Origin: Glandiceps talaboti
Lineage: Eukaryota > Hemichordata > Enteropneusta > Spengelidae
Length of the DNA: 64,000 bases
Reading direction: 5' to 3'
Assembly (NCBI RefSeq): GCF_964340395.1
Contig: NC_135556.1
Span: 1,713,501 to 1,777,500 of the forward strand
Shown here: positions 37,001 through 45,800 of the stretch, piece by piece
How positions within the stretch are numbered: position 1 is the first letter of the stretch
Layout: the number at the start of each line of letters is the position of its first letter
Notes under the pieces: generated by a model
Seen by the model: only the letters and a program-made list of their open reading frames with translations
Told to the model about the DNA's origin: nothing
Database searches by the model: none
Translations under genes and position numbers: made by a program

Positions 37001-40000
37001 ACTTACCACCATACTGACAATACATATAAAGTATGGTTAGGAGATGTCTACTTACCACCATACTGACAATACATATAAAGTTTGGTTAGGAGATGTCTAC
37101 TTACCACCATACTGACAATACATATAAAGTATGGTTAGGAGATGTCTACTTACCACCATACTGACAATACATATAAAGTATGGTTAGGAGATGTCTACTT
37201 ACCACCATACTGACAATACATATAAAGTTTAGTTAGGAGATGTCTATTTACCACCATACTGACAATACATATAAAGTTTAGTTAGGAGATGTCTACTTAC
37301 CACCATACTGACAATACATATAAAGTTTAGTTAGGAGATGTCTATTTACCACCATACTGACAATACATATAAAGTTTAGTTAGGAGATGTCTACTTACCA
37401 CCATACTGACAATACATATAAAGTTTAGTTAGGAGATGTCTACTTACCACCATACTGACAATACATATAAAGTTTGGTTAGGAGATGTCTACTTACCACC
37501 ATACTTAACTGCTATAAAGTCGATTTCGAACTCTGTTGTACTTGGGACATTCTCACCTCGATACAAATACACTGTTATGGTGTAGTCAGTGGTTCTAATC
37601 GGTTCCGGCAAGTAAGTATCACCCTCGGAAACACAAAGTCCGAAGGATCCAGTGAGTTGATTTCCAAGTCTGCTACTGCCATCGTAAATTTCCAGTCTAT
37701 GATCAGAACAGTTATTATCTTTTGAATAAACACCAAATGATTTAAATAACATGTAAAACTTATAAAAGAAATAAGGCGCGGTTACACTGACTGCACATTT
37801 CAGTTCATCACCGGAGATGTCATAAAACGCAGTAATGTTGCCGCCATATGCTGTTACATTGGCTCCGCAATCCAAACTATCAGATCCCATAAACAGTTCT
37901 GAATGAATACAGAGAAAAAGGTGTTTCAACATAATATGGTTTGGTATAAGTTAAGATAATTCTCTGTTACCTTAATATTTCCTTGGCCAAACAGGGCGCG
38001 TTCGATTTGCACAATCACAATCATGATTTCGCGTTTGATAAGTACCAATCACAATCATGATTTCGCGTTTGATAAGTACCAATCACAATCATGATTGGTA
38101 ATCACAGTAATCATGCCCGAACCATGATTGACGTGATTACAACATGGCAGACAACGTAATATCATAAGGGGAGCGCGAGCGCGCGGCTGAAGGCAAGTTA
38201 GAAATGACAGAAAACATTATGTCAATAAATTGTGTTCGGTGAGATTGGTAATTTGTTATCATTGTAATCATTTTGATGATGTAAAATCAATTAATTTATA
38301 GGAAATGTATGATTTTTTTATGTTTGCAGTAAGTAACTATGATCGTGATTGCGCGTTTTGTTTACAGCCTCGTGTCTAGAAATGAAGGCAGATTAATCAC
38401 AATCGTGATTGGGCAAATTGAACGCGCCCCAGTATTGATTTTTCAAAAGTTCAGCGAGATCCAGAACATGTCTTTATAAAACACTATGTAGTAGATAGCT
38501 TTAGTGAATACAAGCATACTTGAGCATCAATCTTGACTGTAAATCAAACTGGATGTAAAATACCAACTTCATTATTAAGAAAGCTAAAACTTGTGCGTAC
38601 TGCCTTAGGAAACTGATGTCATTTTGGGTGTCGGCCCTGACCTTTCAGGAGTATTTTTTAAATGCGGGTGTCTGTAGTGCTCTCACGTTTGGTAGTGTTT
38701 GTAGGGGAGGTAACTTATCCCGACATGAAATGGGATGGCTAAATAAGATCATCAGAAAGGTATGCCAAATTCCCGGTAAACAAACCCAAAGTATACATTC
38801 TATTTATTTCAAAGACTCTTTGTCTAAGCACATTAGAAAAAATCGATGTATTTTTAGGAGAGGTAGATACTACACTACAGTAGTTAAAAGTAACCGTTAT
38901 AATCCTTTATAATAAGGCACGACGCCAAATCATGCAAAAAATAATTGTTTTGACATTGGTAACTAGTCAAAGATTCAAGCTGAAGACACATTGGCAATAC
39001 ATATGTAACAAATTGGGGGTGGCCTCTACTGTTAAGGTAACCCCCTTCAATGTTACTCTCTCTCTCCACTCTCTTTCCGTACACGGGATCGACTTGGACT
39101 TTTAGGGAATTAGCTCAGACTACACACAATGTTCATGGTTAACTTGGATCATTTGGAAGTGGCCACGGAGCAGATCGAAGCTCCTGACCTCGGACCGTCT
39201 CTTCCAAAGACTGAATCCATCATTTTATTATTCCATTAAATTCTTATAAACATAAAATATACAATACTTAAATGATTGGGTGATAAAGTAATCAGCACCA
39301 TAAATGACTAAAACGGAAGTATTGTCGTCGCCTTAATTCAATGCAAATGATATTGGCAAATATGAAAACTAGCTAAACAATGTGATCACGTCATTGTTCT
39401 TCCAACTGTCTGTAATCAGTCATTATTTGACACTGTTGATCTTATAATAACTTAATGTTGTCATCTTAGTAGAATACTATTCGCGCAATGCAAACATTTG
39501 TTCTAAGTATTAATTCATGACAGCTTAGAGTTCACGGTGACCTCGCAAAACATCAAAACTTAGCGAATATTAAAAAGTTGTATTCTGTCATCCGTAACAC
39601 TATCACCTTTTCCCAAAGTGTGGCGTCCCCGCCACACATTAAAATATTCAAAATAATTGCCTTTCATAAATGAAACACTTTTTATGATTTTGCAAATCGA
39701 TAGAAAAGGAAAAAAGTACAAACAATTAAAGAAATTAAACTTGGAATAGTATGGATGTGTGCTCATTTCTTGATCAACGGTATGGTTTCGAGATATTCAG
39801 TTTTCTTTCAAAGATTGGAATTGCAGCGATTATCTTTTTCAACATTGACGATAATACGAGTGGTTATTCAAGAAGTACCTTTAGAGTCCTCGTCATACAG
39901 TGTCTGGCCAGACTATACAATCACTCACACAGCCGTGCCTATATATCTTTTACCCACCTAAATATGAAACCCTTTTGAATTTTGACTTGTAAAATCTATC

Positions 40001-42794
40001 ATACAGGTACTCCTCAATGACAACTCAAAAATCGAGAAATAGATGATATTTTCATTAAACAAGTGATGTCATTCTTTTTTGTGAAAAAACAACAACTTTA
40101 CGTCGTGTACGATTGGAAAAAAGTTGGACTAGCAGTTATCATACGGGTTTTAGCATTTGAGGCATTTCAGAAATTCTTGCGGAATTTGAAAGGAATTTTT
40201 GCATAGACAATAATACAGCTCATTTCGATCGGATCTCTGTTTTACACTCAAATTTGAAAATCAAATATTTATCTTGTACTGCAGATTCAATAAAATACTA
40301 TATCAACATGGTTCCTTCCTTTACTGTGTAGGAACTTTACATCACAAAATCAGACTCAACGTGTGAGCAACGCATTTCTGTAGCGTTTCGGCTCACTACA
40401 ACTCAGAGTCAATAAACTTCGAGGAGTTTCCAATACTCCATATTCCGATAAATATTCTTATTAAAACTAAAATTTTCTCCATAGATAAATCAATAATAAT
40501 ATTCTTTCTGCTTGTACGCGACCGTTGAGATGTAAAACAGCATCACTAAAATGATTCTGATAAAAGAAATAGATTTCAAAAAGTGTTCATCGTCAAACTA
40601 AATTGAGCATACAATTATTATTTCTTACACATTTCTCTGTACACACAGTAAAAAATTGCTGATCATGAATAGAAATGAATTCGAGGAATAAAATAATGTT
40701 AATCTTTAGCAAAAATCTACTACCGTATGATTAATGAGTTGTTTGTCCGTCAAAAGTCTTAAATATATAGTTCACATGCGAACTGCTTCGGTCTGCATCA
40801 GCGTCCGATACGCGATATCTCCAATCGCATGGCAGCTGTTCGGTCTCCGTTGAAGGTTTCACTGCTACAACGTTTGTCAAAGTCTCTATCGCTGTCTGTT
40901 TATTCACAATTCCACGCTTTGAAACACAATCCCGCCTTCTGAGATGTCTTAGTCCATCACTGCAATATTTTACAAGTTCTAGTTCGAGTTGAATTCCCAC
41001 CATTGTAACTTAATCATTAAAGTTTCCTTTCGAAAAGTTATCGAGTCTTCGATTTGTCACTCACCCAGCGGCGTTGTTTTTTTCTTCTCAAAGGTTGTCA
41101 ATTATCCTTCATAAAGTTTAAACTTGTCTTATTACGCACACATTGGTCCTTCTAGTCCAAGGCCGGTTCTTCCACCAATGTAACAAATTGTGGGGGGTAA
41201 CCTCTACTGTTAAGGTAACCCCCTTCATGTTACTCTCTCTCTCCACTCTCTCTCTCCACTCTGTACTCTCCACTCTGTACTCGGGATCGACTTGGACTTT
41301 TAGGGAATTAGCTCAGACTACACACAATGTTCATGGTTAACCTGGATCATTTGGAAGTGGCCACGGAGCAGATCGAAGCTCCTGACCTCGGACCGTCTCT
41401 TCCAAAGACTGAATCCATCTTTTTATTATTCCATTAAATTCTTATAAACATAAAATATACAATACTTAAATGATTGGGTGATAAAGTAATCAGCACCATA
41501 AATGACTAAAACGGAAGTATTGTCGTCGCCTTAATTCAATGCAAATGATATTGGCAAATATGAAAACTAGCTAAACAATGTGATCACGTCATTGTTCTTC
41601 CAACTGTCTGTAATCAGTCATTATTTGACACTGTTGATCTTATAATAACTTAATGTTGTCATCTTAGTAGAATACTATTCGCGCAATGCAAACATTTGTT
41701 CTAAGTATTAATTCATGACAGCTTAGAGTTCACGGTGACCTCGCAAAACATCAAAACTTAGCGAATATTAAAAAGTTGTATTCTGTCATCCGTAACACAT
41801 ACATACATACATACATACATACATAGATACATACATACATACATACATACATACATACATACATAGATACATACATACATACATACATACATACATACAT
41901 ACATACATACATACATACACACACATACACACACATACATACATACATACATACATACATGCATACATGCATACATACATACATACATACATACATACAT
42001 ACATACATACACACACACATACACACATACATACATACACACATACACACATACATACATACATACATACATACATACATACATACATACATACATACAT
42101 GCATAAAATAGCCTAATGGATACTACAGACGGAACAAAATCCTTCGATCTTTATCTTATCAACGTATACCTTGCTAGAGCAATGCACACAGTAAACATAC
42201 ATGCACTATTTTCGGCGTAGTAAATGCTTAATTGACATTAATATCATCATTGTAAATCAGACGTTCCTATAATTCATTACAGTCGATTAACATACACTTA
42301 GTGATGATACGTCACAAGGTCATGCCAGCGACATGGGGCATGACCTAATTCGATGCAGGGACTCGATATTCCCACTATATTGTTCATTAATTTACAAGGC
42401 ATGCTGAAGTACTATTATTATCATTACTATACTAAGACTTTTAATATAAATAAGTAGGACATCAAATCGTACCATAAACAAGTTGGATGACAATTCCTGA
42501 ATCATAACCTATTAACTACAAACAGTAACAACAAAGGGCGTTCAGCAACAGAACACACCTTAGCCACACGATTTATTAAGTATTAATACGATTGTCCAGC
42601 AAATACTTACCGTTTTTAAATATGTATCCACAAACACTGAAATAAGGGATATAAATTGTAAACACAGCTATAATGATCAATTTTTTCATTGTCACTTATT
42701 TACTGTCCTTCATCTTCGACACAACATATAATATTTAATCACGCATGCGTATCGTCGTTGAAGAGACGTGGATGATGCGGTCGGGAGTTTGTTC
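23215..42794 (-). CDS. CUB-LDLa single-pass membrane protein with Pro/Tyr-rich tail (four coding exons)
   Basis: Reconstructed from splice sites: exons 42794-42611 (coding from ATG 42689), 37898-37497, 25162-25037 and 23621-23215. All introns are phase 1 with GTAAG donors and CAG/TAG acceptors; the coding sum is 1014 nt, giving 337 residues. Order: signal peptide (MKKLIIIAVFTIYIPYFSVC), CUB domain with four Cys, one LDL-receptor class A domain ending in SDE, a transmembrane helix, a CC-x-RRSP juxtamembrane motif, and a cytosolic tail rich in Gln, Pro and Tyr with a PPAY (WW-binding type) motif and C-terminal LPQKV. CUB plus LDLa plus TM resembles NETO-like receptor accessory proteins, but here there is one CUB and an unrelated tail. 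The ligand is unknown. A tandem paralogue of the tail exon lies at 50959-51521. Introns contain a TIR element, an LTR element and two large arrays. Confidence 0.85.
23690..23775. repeat. dispersed G-rich repeat, copy 1
   Basis: Contains aattacaaggggacagggcc, then ggggtcactttttacaaatt and cgggggaaggccatatttta. The same order of phrases occurs at 50285-50358. This copy sits in intron 3 of the CUB-LDLa gene, about 70 bp from exon 4. Confidence 0.6.
23776..24049. other. intronic DNA, no feature seen
   Basis: AT-rich sequence within intron 3 of the CUB-LDLa gene; nothing recognisable. Confidence 0.4.
24050..24770. repeat. diverged tandem repeat of about 145 bp, five units
   Basis: The phrase tttgcataattaatgatttc followed by ggtaattaggctatatctt recurs near 24118, 24262, 24412, 24547 and 24680 (spacing 133-150 bp), with gcgcatatgtcctataaag between. 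A related 1.5-unit copy lies at 51840-52105. Intronic here. Confidence 0.75.
25037..25162 (-). CDS. CUB-LDLa gene exon 3: LDL-receptor class A domain
   Basis: A 126-nt exon between acceptor tttttttgtag (ends 25163) and donor GTAAGTA (from 25036), phase 1 on both sides. It encodes six cysteines in LDLa order (CYRC, FPNCI, LMCD, ENCP, GGGC) and the Ca-binding SDE end motif. The first two Cys are unusually close (C-x2-C). Too short to be seen as an open frame; support comes from the splice sites, phase and domain signature. Confidence 0.85.
25215..25509. repeat. about 41-bp minisatellite, left part
   Basis: Units contain caatggattcattccc, aggttctcacattagcgtta and tctta. The same array resumes at 32235, so the TIR element 25510-32234 has split it. 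Confidence 0.85.
25693..25762. repeat. (CAA)n(CAG)n microsatellite
   Basis: About 13 CAA units continue into about 10 CAG units. The plus-strand translation of Thr and Ala runs is artefact. Confidence 0.9.
25763..26654. other. TIR-element interior, no gene seen
   Basis: AT-rich sequence inside the TIR element 25510-32234 with no recognisable coding or RNA feature. Confidence 0.4.
26655..26715. repeat. (AAT)n microsatellite
   Basis: About 20 AAT repeats inside the TIR element. Confidence 0.95.
26755..27340. repeat. diverged duplication inside TIR element
   Basis: 26755-27020 and 27095-27340 share tttatttg, taccngg, tgaacatc, agttgccatggtaaccaaaa and gacataaaacactt phrases in the same order. 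A tandem duplication with strong divergence. No coding potential. Confidence 0.65.
28050..29190. repeat. diverged tandem duplication of about 400 bp
   Basis: 28050-28470 and 28800-29190 share ordered phrases: cttgcttccaagcagactac against cttgctttcaaacagactac, then gattgcttttgttttg, atataaaaagacgcaac, tgtctacctgg and agacatgcctagcc. Offset is about 740 bp. Purpose unknown; internal to the TIR element. Confidence 0.65.
29191..30480. other. TIR-element interior, no gene seen
   Basis: Mixed sequence with a G9 run at 30163 and two ggtctaaaatg phrases near 30239 and 30315. A 126-codon plus frame (29812-30192) has no recognisable domain. Confidence 0.4.
30499..30580. repeat. (AAT)n microsatellite
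   Basis: About 27 AAT repeats just past the 3' side of the minus-strand 308-codon frame. Confidence 0.95.
30794..31720 (-). CDS. unrecognised 308-residue protein, basic coiled-coil region plus Asp/Glu tail
   Basis: Intronless open frame from ATG 31720 to a stop at 30794-30796. Residues 1-75 look helical (IKAAIERLETRRLQLFDHDN, WSGNECQFIDDKLTKL). Residues about 75-110 are strongly basic (KERRRRRKKEQRKKVRQNKK), possibly nuclear targeting or nucleic-acid binding. Residues about 110-195 have normal composition (KKIVPNTLQQYKV, LDLPDICLEGLRVKTKLHKR). The last 100 or so are almost all Asp/Glu, encoded by GAT/GAA repeats. Residues 1-195 have non-repetitive codons, which argues for past or present coding. 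It lies inside the TIR element, so it could be an element-encoded accessory protein or a captured host gene. No family is recognised. Confidence 0.55.
32235..32745. repeat. about 41-bp minisatellite, right part
   Basis: Continuation of the 25215-25509 array after the TIR element: caatggattcattccc, aggttctcacattagc and gttatctta units, about 12 copies. It sits between the element and the 49-bp array. Confidence 0.85.
32797..37496 (-). repeat. 49-bp minisatellite of duplicated 5' splice site, about 96 units
   Basis: Read on the minus strand each unit is TATGGTG, GTAAGTAGACATCTCC, TAACCAAACTTTATATG and TATTGTCAG. The last exonic bases of the CUB exon are AAGTATGGTG and its intron starts GTAAGTAGACATCTCC, so the array begins exactly at this exon/intron junction and copies it. 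Common variants are GTAAATAG for GTAAGTAG and TAACCATAC or TAACTAAAC for TAACCAAAC. One unit (near 34513) has a 3-bp insertion. The array fills the first 4.7 kb of intron 2. Confidence 0.95.
37497..37898 (-). CDS. CUB-LDLa gene exon 2: CUB domain
   Basis: A 402-nt exon between acceptor tgtattcattcag (ends 37899) and donor GTAAGT (from 37496), phase 1 on both sides. It encodes one CUB domain: four cysteines (LDCG, LKCA, NNCS, GLCV), the HRLEIYDGSS strand and the terminal FEIDFIAVKYG strand. Acidic residues near the E-x-Y-D-G segment fit the Ca-binding type. The first Met in the open frame is intronic; the true N-terminus is the signal exon at 42689. Confidence 0.88.
37994..38429. mobile_element. 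about 436-bp MITE with TIRs
   Basis: Left end gggcgcgttcgatttgc followed by caatcacaatcatgatt pairs with right end aatcacaatcgtgattg then caaattgaacgcgccc. A 34-bp piece (cgtttgataagtaccaatca) is duplicated internally at 38030-38095. Target duplication unclear. It lies in intron 1, about 95 bp upstream of the CUB exon. Confidence 0.7.
38540..38915 (+). pseudogene. RT C-terminal fragment of a second non-LTR element
   Basis: Translation gives KKAKTCAYCLRKL, then an FQEYFLNAGVCSALTFGSVC segment and WLNKIIRKVCQIPGKQ, and near the end IRKNRCIFRRGRYYTT. This order (paired-Lys/Leu-Arg-Arg region, surface-exposed helix, LNKIIRKA-like, RRGRRY-like) matches the post-palm domain of fish and invertebrate LINEs. 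There is no catalytic core, so it is a dead fragment. Opposite strand to the host gene. Confidence 0.55.
39004..39599 (-). repeat. LTR (3' LTR on the minus strand), 596 bp
   Basis: TG...CA ends. Differs from the other LTR mainly by lacking a short ctctctccactctgtact duplication and by a few substitutions near tgggggtggcctctact. Confidence 0.88.
40731..41003 (-). CDS. 90-codon frame in LTR element, possible gag remnant
   Basis: Starts MVGIQLELELVKYCSDGLRH about 175 nt after the primer-binding site, where a gag frame would start. No recognised domain and no zinc knuckle; stops at 40731-40733. Either a truncated gag or a chance frame. Confidence 0.3.
   Translation of the reverse strand: MVGIQLELELVKYCSDGLRHLRRRDCVSKRGIVNKQTAIETLTNVVAVKPSTETEQLPCDWRYRVSDADADRSSSHVNYIFKTFDGQTTH
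41179..41797 (-). repeat. LTR (5' LTR on the minus strand), 619 bp
   Basis: Direct copy of 39004-39599. The extra length is a ctctctccactctgtact-type micro-duplication. High identity points to recent insertion. Confidence 0.88.
41798..42102. repeat. (CATA)n microsatellite beside LTR element
   Basis: About 76 tetramers with CACA and CATG interruptions, beginning with the CATA that forms the right target duplication of the LTR element. Frames through it are artefact. Confidence 0.95.
42103..42610. other. intron 1 DNA, no feature seen
   Basis: AT-rich single-copy sequence between the CATA array and the signal-peptide exon. Confidence 0.4.
42611..42794 (-). CDS. CUB-LDLa gene exon 1: 5' UTR and signal peptide
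   Basis: ATG at 42689-42687 encodes MKKLIIIAVFTIYIPYFSVC then GYIFKN; donor GTAAGTAT follows at 42610. The exon ends in phase 1, exactly what the CUB exon needs. A candidate 3' splice site, ctcgttttatag, ends at 42795, so there may be a further non-coding 5' exon upstream and the 35-bp array would then be intronic. Otherwise transcription starts near here; no clear core promoter is visible. Confidence 0.75.
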
Positions 42795-42809
42795 CTATAA
42801 AACGAGATA

Positions 42810-45800
42810 TGTGTAATTACTGTATAGCAACTGATACATAGTAAATTCTATTTAGTGTATGGCAACTGATATGCAGTAAGTTTTAATTACTGTAAACCAA
42901 CTAATATGAAGTAAGTTTTAATTACTGTATAGCAAATGATATGTAGTAAATTTTAATTCCTGTGTAGCAACCGATATGTAGTACGTTTTAATTACTGTAC
43001 ACAACTGACATGTGGAAAGTTTGAATTACTATATACCAATTGATATGTAGTAAGTTTTAATTACTGTATGGCAACTAATATGTAGTAAGTTTTAATGACT
43101 GTATGCCAACTGATACGTAGTAAGTTTTAATTACTGTATAGCAACTGATATGTAGTAAGTTATAATTAATGTATGCCAATGGATATGTAGTAAATTTTAA
43201 TTACTGTATACCAACTGATATGTAGTAAGTTTTAATTACTGTATGCCAACTGATACGTAGTAAGTTTTAATTACTGTATACCAACTGATATGTAGTAAGT
43301 TTTAATTACTGTATACCAATTGAATTTTAATTACTGTATGCCAACTGATACGTAGTAAGTTTTAATTACTGTATACCAACTGATACGTAGTAAGTTTTAA
43401 TTACTGTATACCAATTGATATTTAGTAAGTTTTAATTACTGTATGCCAACTGATATGTAGTAAGTTTTAATTACTGTATACCAACTGATACGTAGTAAGT
43501 TTTAATTACTGTATACCAATTGATATGTAGTAAGTTATAATTACTGTATACCAACTGATATGTAGTAAGTTTTAATTACTGTATACCAATTGAATTTTAA
43601 TTACTGTATACCAACTGATATGTAGTAAGTTTTAATTACTGTATGCCAACTGATACGTAGTAAGTTATAATTACTGTATACCAATTGATATGTAGTAAAT
43701 TTTAATTACTGTATCGCAACTGATGTGTAGTAAGTTTTAAATACTGTACACCAACTGATATGTAGTAAGTTTTAATTATTGTATAGCAAATTATATGTAG
43801 TAAGTTGTAATTACTGTATAGCAACTGACGTTGTGTTAATTACTGTATGGCGACTGCTATGTAGTAAGATTTAATTACTGTACACCAGCTGATATGTGGT
43901 AATTTAATTACTGTTTAGCACCTGATAAGCAGTAAGGTTTAATTACTGTATACCAAATGATACGTAGTAAGTTATAATTACTGTATACCAATTGATATGT
44001 AGTAAGTTTTAATTACTGTATACCAACTGATATGTAGTAAGTTTTAATTACTGTATAGCAAATGATATGTAGTAAGTTTTAATTACTGTATAGCAAATGA
44101 TATGTAGTAAGTTTTAATTACTGTATGCCAACTGATACGTAGTAAGTTTTAATTACTGTATAGCAACTGATATGTAGTAAGTTTTAATTACTGTATACCA
44201 ACTGATATGTAGTAAGTTATAATTACTGTATACCAATTGATATGTAGTAAATTTTAATTACTGTATCGCAACTGATGTGTAGTAAGTTTTAAATACTGTA
44301 CACCAACTGATATGTAGTAAGTTTTAATTATTGTATAGCAAATTGTATGTAGTAAGTTGTAATTACTGTATAGCAACTGATATGTAATAAGATTTAATTA
44401 CTGTATAGCAAATGATATGTAGTCAGTTTTAATTACTGTATAGCAAATGATATGTAGTAAGTTTTAATTACTGTATACCAATTGATATGTAGTAAGTTTT
44501 AATTACTGTATACCAACTGATATGTAGTAAGTTTTAATTACTGTATAGCAAATGATATGTAGTAAGTTTTAATTACTGTATCGCAAATGATATGTAGTCA
44601 GTTTTAATTACTGTATCGCAACTGATGTGTAATAAGATTTAATTACTGTATAGCAACTGATACGTAGTAAGTTTTAAATACTGTATCGCAAATGATATGT
44701 AGTCAGTTTTAATTACTGTATGACAACTGATATGTAGTAAGTTTTAATTACTGTATAGCAAATGATATGTAGTCAGTTTTAATTACTGTATGACAACTGA
44801 TATGTAGTAAGTTTTAATTACTGTATAGCAAATGATATGTAGTCAGTTTTAATTACTGTATAGCAAATGATATGTAGTCAGTTTTAATTACTGTATGACA
44901 ACTGATATGTAGTCAGTTTTAATTACTGTATGACAACTGATATGTAGTAAGTTTTAATTACTGTATAGCAAATGATATGTAGTCAGTTTTAATTACTGTA
45001 TAGCAACTGATGTGTAGTCAGTTTTAATTACTGTATAGCAACTGATGTGTAGTAAGTTGTAATTACTGTACACCAACTGATATGTAGTAAGTTGTAATTA
45101 CTGTATAGCAACTGATATGTAATAAGATTTAATTACTGTATAGCAACTGATATGTAGTCAGTTTTAATTACTGTATGACAACTGATATGTAGTAAGTTTT
45201 AATTACTGTATAGCAAATGATATGTAGTCAGTTTTAATTACTGTATGACAACTGATATGTAGTAAGTTTTAATTACTGTATAGCAAATGATATGTAGTCA
45301 GTTTTAATTACTGTATAGCAACTGATATGTAGTCAGTTTTAATTACTGTATAGCAACTGATGTGTAGTCAGTTTTAATTACTGTATAGCAACTGATGTGT
45401 AGTAAGTTGTAATTACTGTACACCAACTGATATGTAGTAAGTTGTAATTACTGTATAGCAACTGATATGTAATAAGATTTAATTACTGTATAGCAAATGA
45501 TATGTAGTCAGTTTTAATTACTGTATAGCAAATGATATGTAGTAAGTTTTAATTACTGTATAGCAAATGATATGTAGTCAGTTTTAATTACTGTATACCA
45601 ATTGATATGTAGTAAATTTTAATTACTGTATACCAACTGATATGTAATAAGATTTAATTACTGTATAGCAAATGATATGTAGTAAGTTTTAATTACTGTA
45701 TCGCAAATGATATGTAGTCAGTTTTAATTACTGTATCGCAACTGATGTGTAATAAGATTTAATTACTGTATAGCAACTGATACGTAGTAAGTTTTAAATA

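Larger units (their letters stand above)
39004..41797 (-). mobile_element. short LTR retrotransposon, non-autonomous, in intron 1
   Basis: Two near-identical LTRs (39004-39599 and 41179-41797) start TGTAACA and end GTAACA on the plus strand, so on the minus strand they run TGTTAC to GTTACA. A 4-bp CATA flanks both ends (39000-39003 and 41798-41801). On the minus strand a tRNA-primer-site-like TTGGTGGAAGAACCGG directly follows the 5' LTR (41178-41163), and a purine-rich GGGAAAAGGTGATAG precedes the 3' LTR (39614-39600). Interior is only 1579 bp, without protease, RT or integrase, so the copy is non-autonomous. Confidence 0.88.

Noticed and set aside
41751-42104. Cys-Met-Tyr-Val repeat frames (also near 14159-14526, 16527-16724 and 51504-51832)
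   Set aside because: They are translations of CATA/TGTA microsatellites.
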